DNA from: Psychrobacter okhotskensis
GTDB lineage: Bacteria > Pseudomonadota > Gammaproteobacteria > Pseudomonadales > Moraxellaceae
Assembly: GCF_013248965.1 (NCBI RefSeq)
Contig: NZ_JABRVQ010000022.1
Span: 1-64,000 of the forward strand
Reading direction: 5' to 3'
Length of the DNA: 64,000 nucleotides
Shown here: one piece after another, positions 34,801 through 40,692 of the stretch
How positions within the stretch are numbered: the stretch's first letter is position 1
Layout: each line of letters starts with the position of its first letter
Notes under the pieces: generated by a model
What the model was told of the DNA's origin: nothing
Databases searched by the model: none
What the model saw: only the letters and a program-made list of their open reading frames with translations
Program-made: the position numbers and the translations under genes

Positions 34801-35081
34801 TGGATGCTGTTGAGCAACTGGCACAAAAAATGGCTGATAGCTTGTCTAATAGCTTAACAGAGAGCCTGCTTAAGAATGATGAGAACCAAACGGCAGACAG
34901 CGATACGCTTGATGTTCATCAACAGACCGCGCTGATGGCAACAGCTCTTAAAGAAGCGCTTACGCCACTGACGATGCGGATGGATGAGAAGCTGGCAATT
35001 GATAGCAGTACCGATCAATCCGGCAAGCTTATCGTCAATAGCCTCAACAGGCTAAACAAAATCTTTGATGACTATGATTGA
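28830..35081 (+). CDS. Giant flotillin-associated coiled-coil AAA+ ATPase
   Basis: The protein has about 2,083 residues from ATG 28830; the frame is open to a TTG at 28800 with no better signal. The first ~560 residues are beta-rich and may form a propeller-like domain (NTRTEYNC-type strands, FGYNVFMGLKR, FQIGERITDIRVFRF). Long coiled coils follow at about 580-900. The AAA+ domain is at about 1,490-1,720: Walker A PPGYGKTT near 1,551, Walker B VMLYLDDIQ near 1,614, sensor VVMAGNPYTESGEAF near 1,659. A further coiled coil lies near the C-terminus. Similar proteins next to flotillin genes are annotated only as 'DNA repair ATPase'; that label is unproven. The Walker motifs look intact. Polar low-complexity inserts occur near 140-175 and 1,195-1,230. 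Confidence 0.85.
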   Translation: MADTQNATNPNNTNSHNQSEQSEQTDQAVASGNAYELIKKRLTEQGSRLEQQTAKLNNARLQEFGSTQMQVIARTRIRTEYNCVAQDMVQVGDYMLFGYNVFMGLKRASNIKDVLSLYRLIDPPNKNVGDNNSESAADIDNGESTANTESATDNNGSREHTEQEYQLEEVDLKNTFLDQEAFVQDFNELYRYYKQTRLIQLTVKDSKLLLAFQIGERITDIRVFRFALDFSQGTPESAQIAYVDNRGERDIELPPAYDFDWIETTREQMINGKYPHMNILDTVFVETVGGDLTIKIEDNTQSGQGIYSEPVNDRTQSLTDAEIAYAKVGSLILLKILPYREDSYRYFVYNTLTETVLRLDAIGQSCVQLPEDHGIIFPGGYYLQTGEYKLFDANNVGAKDLKFKRKIVSPNGEDVLFLFYDVALGVTGLFPYNLIKKQLANPIYCNGMALAENGRLVLFSDQSEPSRIHPMQIWHTPYASPEYVSELPESTSFYGKIGNKELVRGISDLYSITRLINNQSVSQKLYEELADNTSRLFDSYYWLSEPELSEVASSIKEVTATAELVIDEFAKVQSIQKQTQTALADADTQQNEILRQIRVTTFESASDYVDQLSALRRQKGRLVSLEDLRYLDSDKLEALQTQLATAESELAEKTVLFLSGEEALSSYEGILIDVSERLHTAETNAELKPVLEKIDETTQGLDLLTELLGTLDVADATVRTQIIDDISTIYASLNQSKAKLNHKRKNLGSAEAVAQFGAQFKLFGQSIANALSIANTPEKSDEQMAKLLVQLEELESQFADPESGSGDQFLADIISKREEIYETFENHKQQLLDARNRKAQNLGDGALRMLESIKKRTQSTGVTGFKEEETLNTYFAADGLVQKVRNIAKELQAMGFSVKADDIDARLKAIQIESYKSLKDKSDLFEDGGQIIKLGKHRFSVNTQPLDLTLLSRQQSDGKRVLNLHLTGTDYYEVLNNAELNALRPYWDMNIASESDKVYRAEYLAYSIIESAKNSQDGLTETRLYQAYDATIITLDINGDIDNDSPLSKLVKAYATPRYQLGYDKGIHDHDATLLLMQILPTLREAGLLIYTPQVRALAQLFYWQLNLVQALGLDALRQFGYDNWLNESVLTRASNWTDRAATAEQLRRALGSDTAKSLLVEDMSQIMHQFVTAHNDDSIGVNKGSSVDNGASKQSKSGLDSKLGSENSDIHNANIFKPSYVQLASEYLVSVIGQASISDSGVDAKIDWQTSQQAQQLCEQLSQTLNSASGSTQNTTSFEQLQSSISKLGFQPKSAYELLATWFHVLLDKTYGDTESANVLANDANEEGAALTEEQLAESQEKEALRKQQLESGRHYVPEAIAVLLTQLNDTQREALVQRLIDSGISFDKSATGTPSTLSFSATTSLTSLNNPLNQVQSFERSTGKVSLEIQINNLLGEHTRIHQQTLTFAVDDFLNRLHHHDTQVIPAYRRYLAMRSEILHDSKETLRLDEFMPRPLSSFVRNRLINESYLPLIGDNLAKQMGTVGEDKRTDLMGILMMISPPGYGKTTLMEYVANRLGLIFMKINCPSLGHDVTSLDPEKAPNATAREELNKINLAFEMGNNVMLYLDDIQHTHAEFLQKFISLGDGTRRIDGVWQGKTKTYDMRGKKFCVVMAGNPYTESGEAFKVPDMLANRADIYNLGDIMSGMEEVFALSYIENSLTSNTVLAPLANRDLADVHRLIKMAKTDNANLAQAQSSELTYPYSTSEVNEIIAILRHMFRVQEVILDVNQAYIASASQDDKYRVEPIFKLQGSYRNMNKMTEKLSAVMNENELNQLIDDHYLGESQLLTQGAESNLLKLGEMRGVLTDAEKERWAQIKADFLRNKAMGGEDGDTGARIVAQLVDLASGFNTISSQFETYLTKNDPEQIARLREAGQQAQLNAQLEAQKILADSVINNAKVVSDSIDHSFEKSVSQLVQIYKHNHNTEKAEGEYLKQNQGAQKALMMQLVDAVEQLAQKMADSLSNSLTESLLKNDENQTADSDTLDVHQQTALMATALKEALTPLTMRMDEKLAIDSSTDQSGKLIVNSLNRLNKIFDDYD

Positions 35082-35210
35082 TACTGACGATTAACGCTTA
35101 TAAGCAATAATGATAATTAGAACTTATAATTAATAGGCTATAGCGATAAGTTATTGATGTATAGTCGTGGCAGTTGATTCGACTATGTTAAACAAACCAA
35201 TGAGAAACGT

Positions 35211-35372
35211 ATGGCGCACAAAAAGAAAAACGTCCGCAAAAAACTCTGCCCTGTCTGCGAGCGCGAATTTAGTTGGGCGAAGAAGTTGGATAAAAACTGG
35301 GAGAGTATGGTCTATTGTTCCGACCAATGCCGCCGCGTAAAAAAGTATGAAGGGTTAGATCATCAAAAGTAA
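35211..35372 (+). CDS. DUF2256 zinc-finger-like small protein, copy A
   Basis: The 53-residue protein MAHKKKNVRKKLCPVC... has the DUF2256 layout: a basic N-terminus, CPVC, an F.W..K motif with a tryptophan (NWE), then YCSDQC and a basic tail. The four cysteines (13, 16, 36, 40) should bind one zinc. The function is unknown. It is the first and most diverged of four copies in the next 5.4 kb. A perfect terminator follows. No strong ribosome site is visible before ATG 35211 (GAGAAACGT is close). Confidence 0.85.
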   Translation: MAHKKKNVRKKLCPVCEREFSWAKKLDKNWESMVYCSDQCRRVKKYEGLDHQK

Positions 35373-35403
35373 GAATTTAAATCTAAATTTCGCGTTGGTT
35401 GTA

Positions 35404-35428
35404 GGCTGGGTTTTTAACCCAGCCTTTT
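35404..35428 (+). terminator. Rho-independent terminator of DUF2256 copy A
   Basis: GGCTGGGTT and AACCCAGCC form a perfect nine-base stem with a three-base loop and four T after it. Confidence 0.85.
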
Positions 35429-35432
35429 ATAC

Positions 35433-35592
35433 TATATTCAGTCCAATATGAAAAAGATACAGCGGGACTGGGATGCTTAGTTTTTAATATGATTTTTGCA
35501 GCCTCTGTCGGCATAGGCACAGCAAGCCAGAAAAATTTATACCAGTTTCGCGTTATTAAATAACGTATCCATTTTATTTAGTATTAACTATA
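35433..35592. mobile_element. MITE-like inverted-repeat element, copy 4
   Basis: It starts TATATTCAGTCCAATATG and ends GTATTAACTATA. The core GCAGCCTCTGTCGGCATAGG lies at 35500-35519, followed by CACAGCAAGCCAG and TACCAGT. It matches copy 1 at 14517 in the same orientation. It is inserted between the two intact DUF2256 genes. Confidence 0.65.
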
Positions 35593-35613
35593 CAAAGTGA
35601 CGCAGGGAAGCTC

Positions 35614-35760
35614 ATGGCACACAAAAAAGCAAACCTACCGCAAAAAGTATGCCCAGTCTGTCAGCGCCCATTTACGTGGCGCAAGAAGTGGGAAAAGGAT
35701 TGGGAGCAGGTGATTTATTGTTCTGAGCGCTGTCGGCGGAGTAAGGATAAAACAGAGTAA
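35614..35760 (+). CDS. DUF2256 zinc-finger-like small protein, copy B
   Basis: The 48-residue protein reads [16 protein letters not shown] and continues [22 protein letters not shown]-type sequence, ending [10 protein letters not shown]. The four cysteines (13, 16, 36, 40) are conserved. A good ribosome site (AGGGA) lies a few bases before ATG 35614. It is a paralogue of copy A and very close to the truncated copies C and D downstream, so it is the likely parent of those fragments. Confidence 0.85.
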   Translation: MAHKKANLPQKVCPVCQRPFTWRKKWEKDWEQVIYCSERCRRSKDKTE

Positions 35761-36226
35761 TTTTAAATGTCGATAATAGAAAACTGCCACGTCTTTAATC
35801 GAAGTATCTTTAAAAAGTAGAAGGTGCAGCTCATTTTTTGTTTTGCTAGGCTTTATCAATTCATAAAAACTCAATAATCAAAATCTCAGTCGTTGCTAGA
35901 TGTTAGCTAATGACTACAAAGAATGTTATTTGAATCATGGTCAAAACGTGAAATAGCGAATCGATTCTATCTCATTCAGCACTCCTGTCGCGATAACATC
36001 GCAAAAATATTTCAATCAACAAAATTCCATAAAATACTCGAAGTTACTAAGCTTATAATCTATAATGCTTTTTTTAAATTTTCTGTTTTTCAACAGACCC
36101 TAATATCTCAAAAATATACTCAATTTAACTCATATTCAACTAGGTCATGTTCTTATTTTTATTACTATTTTAAAATGCGGACACGCCCTAAACATTCACA
36201 TCAAATTTTAAGGTTCTAAGGATAGG
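35761..36226. other. AT-rich intergenic region with repeat fragments
   Basis: The first part (35775-35800) contains AATAGAAAACTGCCACGT, nearly identical to the start of the candidate RNA after the Abi gene at 39812. Near the right end GACACGCCCT (36180-36189) is the reverse complement of AGGGCGTGTC seen at 6509, 18760 and, less exactly, 55795. A 98-codon open frame (35923-36219) has no recognisable content and is not called. An AAGGA lies before ATG 36227. Confidence 0.5.
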
Positions 36227-37411
36227 ATGAAACAAATACAATTTAAAGGTGACGGATCAGAGTATTTTAAGATATGGATTGTGAATGTTTTATTGTGCAT
36301 CGTCACCATAGGCATTTATTACCCTTGGGCAAAAGTACGTACGCGTCGATATTTTTATGCGAATACTGAATATGCAGATCGATATTTTGATTACCATGCC
36401 ACCGGAAGACAGCTGTTTCTGGGCTACTTAATCGGTTTGCTGATATTGCTTGCCCTACAGGTGGTAGGCTCTGTTTTACCTACCGTCGGAGTCATTTTAC
36501 CCATTATTTTATTTGCTTTTATTCCTTGGATCATCTGGCGCAGTCTCAAGTTCAATATGCGCATGACCAGCTTTAGCAACGTGCGCTTTAGCTTCATAGG
36601 CAATCTAAAGTCCGCCTATACTATTTATATGCTTATACCCATATTGGGTTATGCAGCAGTTGCGTTGCTGGCCTTTGGTAGCCTAGTCCCAATGACCAGT
36701 CTAGATGAAGGTTCTGATTTAAGTTTTGCCTTCATACTATTTGCCGTAGGTATCATTGCCGCGATAGCCATAGGCATTTTTGTCACAGGACTCTTTACAA
36801 AAAAAGCAGCAGAATACCAGATTGGTCAGACAAAATTTGGTCAAGGTCATTTCTTCATCAACATCAACACCGAAAAATTTATAAAAATTCAACTTAAAAA
36901 AATGCTAATCATTATTGGTTGTTTATTTGTCCTATTAATACTCTCCGGCTTAATATTTGCGTCTACGTTGTCGGGCGGATTTAACCTTGGCAGTATTTCC
37001 AGTGACATCGAAAGCGCAGATGCAAATCCATTATTCGTTGTTGGGTTTTTGGTTATGTATTTTGGTTTTATTGCCACGTTCTTATTCGCTACAGCCTATT
37101 CATTTAGCCGTCAACGTCAGTATCTGTTCGAAAATACCACGTTGGATAGAGCCATCACTTTTAAGTCAACCGTTGGCGCTAAAGGTTATTTTTATGTGTT
37201 AGCGACCAATATGCTATTGGTTCTATTTACTGCGGGCTTAGCACTGCCTTGGGCAAAAGTCCGTGTGGCCCGTTATATCGCTGATAACTCTTGGATAGAA
37301 GCCTTAGATATAGATATCAATAGTTATCTGACTCAAAAAGAGCAAGAGCAGTCTGCTATTGGTGAAGAAATTGGTGATGTTTTAGATATCGATATAGATA
37401 TTGCCATCTAA
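36227..37411 (+). CDS. yjgN: DUF898 (YjgN) family inner membrane protein
   Basis: The 394-residue protein contains two halves with the repeated DUF898 pattern: GDGSEYFKIWIVNVLLCIVTIGIYYPWAKVRTRRYFYANT near the start and GYFYVLATNMLLVLFTAGLALPWAKVRVARYIADNS near the end. The PWAKVR motif occurs in both. Several helices lie between (LGYLIGLLILLALQVVG, IILFAFIPWIIW, MLIPILGYAAVALLAF, LLILSGLIFAS, FGFIATFLFAT). The family is predicted to sit in the inner membrane; its function is not known. An M48 peptidase gene follows with a 111-base gap. This pairing recurs in many proteobacteria and suggests a joint role in membrane or envelope quality control. Confidence 0.9.
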   Translation: MKQIQFKGDGSEYFKIWIVNVLLCIVTIGIYYPWAKVRTRRYFYANTEYADRYFDYHATGRQLFLGYLIGLLILLALQVVGSVLPTVGVILPIILFAFIPWIIWRSLKFNMRMTSFSNVRFSFIGNLKSAYTIYMLIPILGYAAVALLAFGSLVPMTSLDEGSDLSFAFILFAVGIIAAIAIGIFVTGLFTKKAAEYQIGQTKFGQGHFFININTEKFIKIQLKKMLIIIGCLFVLLILSGLIFASTLSGGFNLGSISSDIESADANPLFVVGFLVMYFGFIATFLFATAYSFSRQRQYLFENTTLDRAITFKSTVGAKGYFYVLATNMLLVLFTAGLALPWAKVRVARYIADNSWIEALDIDINSYLTQKEQEQSAIGEEIGDVLDIDIDIAI

Positions 37412-37522
37412 GCCAGATCCTATTAACCGATACCTTATTGATCGACACCTTATTTCAATCATGGCTTGGTTAATGGCATCCTTGATTGCTTCGTTTAGCT
37501 AGTGGATACAGTGAGAACAGTA

Positions 37523-38704
37523 ATGATAAATTCAATATCAGGCAAATGGTATCCCAAAGACAGCTCGGTTCAATACGCCGCGCAACTCAAGGTAGCTAAA
37601 ACGAGATATGAGGTAAAAATTGTATCTAGTGAGACTGGTAACGACAGCGAAAGACATCAAAATATCACGGGTCAGTGGTCGCAAGTGACGATCAATGATC
37701 GCTTAGGAAATACTGAACGCAAGCTTACACTTACTGATGGCTCACTCTTTACGACTCACAATAATGATGCTATCGATACTATAATCAATAGTAATAAAAA
37801 CAGCGATACAGCCTCAAAGTGGCGTTTACGCTTACATCGTCATGAAACAAAAATGACCAGCGTCTTGACGATGTTGGTCATCACTGTTGTTTTTGTATTT
37901 AGTTTTATTAAATGGGGTATTCCTTGGACGAGTCAAACAGTCGCTCATGCGCTCCCTCAGCAGACAGGCGAGTTTATAGGTCATCAGTCATTAGATTTTA
38001 TGGATCGTTACTTCTTAGAACCCACTCAAATAAGTGATGCTGAACAACAGCAAATCATATCTCGGTTTAAGACACGCCTTAAACCATTCGGTGGCGATGA
38101 CAATATTCAGTATCGGCTACACTTTAGGGATATGAGCGTAGGCGGCTCAAGTCTGCCAAACGCTTTTGCATTACCGTCTGGCGATATTATTTTGACCGAT
38201 AAGTTTGTAGAATTGAGCCAAAATGATGATGAGATAGATGCGGTACTGTTACATGAGATGGGTCATGTGGTCGAGCGTCATAGCTTAGAGATGCTCACTC
38301 AAAACTCATTAACCACGATGATTGTGATAATGGTACTGGGCAACCCAGACGGTATCAGTGAGCTTGCTACGGGGTTGGGCACGGCACTGGTGTCAAATCA
38401 CTATTCACGCCAGTATGAGACCGAAGCCGATGAGTTTGCCTTTAACAAGATGCTTGAGATTGGTATTGATCCAAAGGCCTTTGGAGATATCCTGAGCCGT
38501 ATGGAAGACTACTCGACCACAGCAACCAACGCAGATGACGCTGCAGACCAACCAGAAGCTGAAGCCAATAATGAAAAAGTTGAAGAGGTTGAGGAAGACA
38601 AACTGTCCGACTTCTTATCAAGTCATCCTAATACTCAGTTGCGGATTAAAATGGCAGAAAAATATAGCAAGTGCTTTAAGCAAGGGCTAAAGGTTTGTGA
38701 GTGA
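37523..38704 (+). CDS. M48 family zinc metallopeptidase, membrane-anchored
   Basis: From ATG 37523 the product has 393 residues; a GTG at 37502 would add seven. An N-terminal cytoplasmic stretch of about 110 residues precedes one membrane helix (SVLTMLVITVVFVFSFIKWGI). The catalytic domain has the zinc-binding HEMGH (in AVLLHEMGHVVERHS, near residue 245) and the third ligand in ETEADEFAF. The end contains SHPNTQLRIKMAEKYSKC, also typical of M48 (LoiP/BepA-like) enzymes. An acidic linker (about 340-365) is unusual. It follows the DUF898 gene and probably works with it. Confidence 0.9.
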   Translation: MINSISGKWYPKDSSVQYAAQLKVAKTRYEVKIVSSETGNDSERHQNITGQWSQVTINDRLGNTERKLTLTDGSLFTTHNNDAIDTIINSNKNSDTASKWRLRLHRHETKMTSVLTMLVITVVFVFSFIKWGIPWTSQTVAHALPQQTGEFIGHQSLDFMDRYFLEPTQISDAEQQQIISRFKTRLKPFGGDDNIQYRLHFRDMSVGGSSLPNAFALPSGDIILTDKFVELSQNDDEIDAVLLHEMGHVVERHSLEMLTQNSLTTMIVIMVLGNPDGISELATGLGTALVSNHYSRQYETEADEFAFNKMLEIGIDPKAFGDILSRMEDYSTTATNADDAADQPEAEANNEKVEEVEEDKLSDFLSSHPNTQLRIKMAEKYSKCFKQGLKVCE

Positions 38705-38712
38705 AGAAAGTA

Positions 38713-38812
38713 AAAAATCTGCCCCGTCTGCCAGCGCCCATTTACGTGGTGTAAGAAATGGGAGCAGATGATTTGTTGTTCGGAGCGATGTCGGCGGGGG
38801 AAGGGTGAGTAA
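38713..38812 (+). pseudogene. Truncated DUF2256 fragment, copy C
   Basis: Nine bases after the M48 stop codon the sequence becomes homologous to copy B from its codon 11 on: [23 protein letters not shown] and RCRRGKGE, then stop. The N-terminal ten codons are absent and a TAA precedes the homology in frame, so there is no start. Four codons (EKDW) are deleted inside. It is a remnant and not a functional gene. Confidence 0.85.
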
Positions 38813-38868
38813 ATAGCCGTCTTTCCAATAGATAATAAAATTGATGTTCTATCAAATTAGGTTTCAAT

Positions 38869-39780
38869 ATGTCATCTCAAACCAACAAAAAACGCTTACC
38901 TAAAAAATGGCAGTCTTATAAAGATCAAGTGGCTATTCTCGAAAGCAGAGGAATGATATTTGAAAATAAAGTTAAAGCAGAGCATGTTTTATCGCAGATA
39001 AATTATTATCGACTGAGTGGCTATTGGTATCCTTTTCGCATGTTAGCCTCAGATATGTCACGTGATGATGATTTTATAAATGACACTAGGTTTGAAGATA
39101 TACTGAATATCTACCTGTTTGATAAGCAGTTACGTTTATTATGTTTACAAGCACTTGAAAGTATCGAGATGTCAGTCAGAACTAATATTGCTCATACATT
39201 AGGACGTATCAGTCCAATAGCTCATCTTAATAAAGATAACTTTGACCAACGATTTGTAAATTCGCAAAACGGGCAATGGAGCTATGATAAATGGTTAAGT
39301 AAATATAATGAGCAGATTAGAAGAGCAAGAAAGTCACCTTTTATCGAACATCATCTCAATCATTATCAGTATTTACCAGTTTGGGTTGGCGTTGAGGTGT
39401 TAGACTTCGGTTCTATTTCAGTACTATATACAGGTTTAAAAGGTAGACAGCAGCAACAAATTTCAAAACTATATGGTGTCAGTAACGCCAAAGTTTTCGC
39501 AAGTTGGTTAAGGTCATTAAACTACGTGAGGAATATCTGCGCTCATCATGGACGCTTATGGAATGTCAATATTGACGTTATCGCTCAGCTTGATAAAAAT
39601 ATACCTAGCTTTCAGAATTTAGATAACAAGCGCATATATTTTTACTTAACGATGATGTGCTACTTATCGAAAACTATCAGTCCAAGCTCAAACTGGGAAG
39701 CAGAATTGAATACACTTTTGACGCGGTTTCCAACACCCCAAAACAAAGCAATTACTCTAATGGGCTTAGGGTTCGTATGA
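38869..39780 (+). CDS. Abi_2 family abortive infection protein (AbiD/AbiF-like, HEPN-type)
   Basis: The 303-residue protein matches the Abi_2 family, phage-resistance proteins first known from lactococcal AbiD/AbiF. Visible family features are YKDQVAILESRGM, INYYRLSGYWYPFR, YLFDKQLRLLCLQALESIEMSVRTNIAH, YLPVWVGVEVLDFGSISVLY and SLNYVRNICAHHGRLWN. The last contains an R-x4-H motif (RNICAH) typical of HEPN RNases, so it may cleave RNA during infection and stop growth. The start at ATG 38869 lacks a strong ribosome site. It sits between two truncated DUF2256 copies and is followed by a candidate structured RNA, which would suit a toxin controlled by an RNA. Confidence 0.88.
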   Translation: MSSQTNKKRLPKKWQSYKDQVAILESRGMIFENKVKAEHVLSQINYYRLSGYWYPFRMLASDMSRDDDFINDTRFEDILNIYLFDKQLRLLCLQALESIEMSVRTNIAHTLGRISPIAHLNKDNFDQRFVNSQNGQWSYDKWLSKYNEQIRRARKSPFIEHHLNHYQYLPVWVGVEVLDFGSISVLYTGLKGRQQQQISKLYGVSNAKVFASWLRSLNYVRNICAHHGRLWNVNIDVIAQLDKNIPSFQNLDNKRIYFYLTMMCYLSKTISPSSNWEAELNTLLTRFPTPQNKAITLMGLGFV

Positions 39781-39811
39781 TTGCAATAAGTTCAGATACT
39801 AAAATTAAAAC

Positions 39812-39910
39812 AATAGAAAACCGCCACGTTTTCTAACCCAATGTTACCAGAGGAGGAAGATAGAGGTGGCGGTGCTGTTAAGTACTATTATAGCAATGCT
39901 ATGGCTTTAA
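39812..39910 (+). ncRNA. Candidate structured RNA downstream of the Abi gene
   Basis: ACCGCCAC at 39820-39827 pairs perfectly with GTGGCGGT at 39866-39873, enclosing a purine-rich loop (AGAGGAGGAAGATAGAG). A second hairpin, ATAGC-AAT-GCTAT at 39890-39902, follows. There is no open frame across it, and it fills most of the 181-base gap between the Abi gene and the next start. Its first 21 bases recur after DUF2256 copy B (19 of 21 identical). The boundaries and existence of a transcript are inferred. Confidence 0.45.
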
Positions 39911-39961
39911 TCAAGAATAAATTTAACGAATTGAATCAGTTCTAAAGTATAAAGGCAAATT

Positions 39962-40456
39962 ATGAGTAAACATTTTAAACACTCAAGCTTTCGAGAGAAG
40001 CTTATTGAACATCTATTCATCAGTGAAATGCTCAAACTGTCATGGAAAAAAGGTGATTGTCAGCTTGAAGTAATGAAGCCTGAAGTTGACAATGCTGGCT
40101 GTGATGTTGTCCTTGAAAATAATAATATTATTCGTCACATTCAGCTCAAAGCTTCGAAACTAGGTGGTAAAACATCAAGACAGAACATCAATAATCGTTT
40201 AGCAACTAAGCCTTCAGGGTGTATTGTTTGGATAATATTTAATGAGGACACTTTAGAATTGTGCTCATTTTATTTTTTTGGCGCTGAAGCAGGAAAGCCA
40301 TTAGTTGGATTGGAAGATGCTAAAATTGCCAAACACACCAAAGGTAATGCCAGTGGATTGAAAGCTGAACGACCTAATATTCGTACGCTCAATAAAGGAC
40401 AGTTTATTCGATACGATAGTATTGAAACTTTGTATGACGTCTTATTTTTTACATAA
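39962..40456 (+). CDS. Small protein with likely PD-(D/E)xK nuclease fold
   Basis: The 164-residue protein has a central segment, [31 protein letters not shown], with the spacing of a restriction-endonuclease-like active site (acidic residues, G-x-D, then QLK). A helix before it ([19 protein letters not shown]) fits the same fold, recalling DUF4365-type proteins. That assignment is tentative. The rest ([22 protein letters not shown]) would be the following strands. It is short and has no recognisable DNA-binding domain, so it might be a nuclease subunit or a regulator. It lies downstream of the Abi gene and RNA and upstream of DUF2256 fragment D, whose open frame overlaps its last 23 bases. 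Confidence 0.6.
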   Translation: MSKHFKHSSFREKLIEHLFISEMLKLSWKKGDCQLEVMKPEVDNAGCDVVLENNNIIRHIQLKASKLGGKTSRQNINNRLATKPSGCIVWIIFNEDTLELCSFYFFGAEAGKPLVGLEDAKIAKHTKGNASGLKAERPNIRTLNKGQFIRYDSIETLYDVLFFT

Positions 40457-40589
40457 AAGCAGAGCTATCAAAAAAGTCTGCCCTGTCTGCCAGCGACCTT
40501 TTACATGGCGTAAGAAGTGGGAAAAGGATTGGGAACAGGTTTTTTATTGTTCTGAGCGTTGTCGGCGGGGGAAAGAGAATAAAAGTTAA
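40434..40589 (+). pseudogene. Truncated DUF2256 fragment, copy D, with a chance new start
   Basis: Homology to copy B starts near 40468, at the same codon where copy C begins ([17 protein letters not shown], then [14 protein letters not shown]). The native N-terminus is missing. The frame is nevertheless open back to ATG 40434, inside the preceding gene, which would give a 51-residue hybrid with all four cysteines intact ([12 protein letters not shown] fused to the zinc-finger part). No ribosome site is seen at that ATG. Translation coupled to the upstream gene is possible but unproven. Confidence 0.75.
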
Positions 40590-40692
40590 GCTAAGATTAA
40601 AATAATAGTTATTTATAGCGTAGAAGGCGCTGAACGCATCCTACAGAGCTTTTAATTAGGTAATATACATAAAACGTAATTAAGGAAGAATA

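Noticed and set aside
35923-36219. Open frame of 98 codons in the island
   Set aside because: The composition is that of translated AT-rich spacer, there is no start signal and no recognisable pattern.
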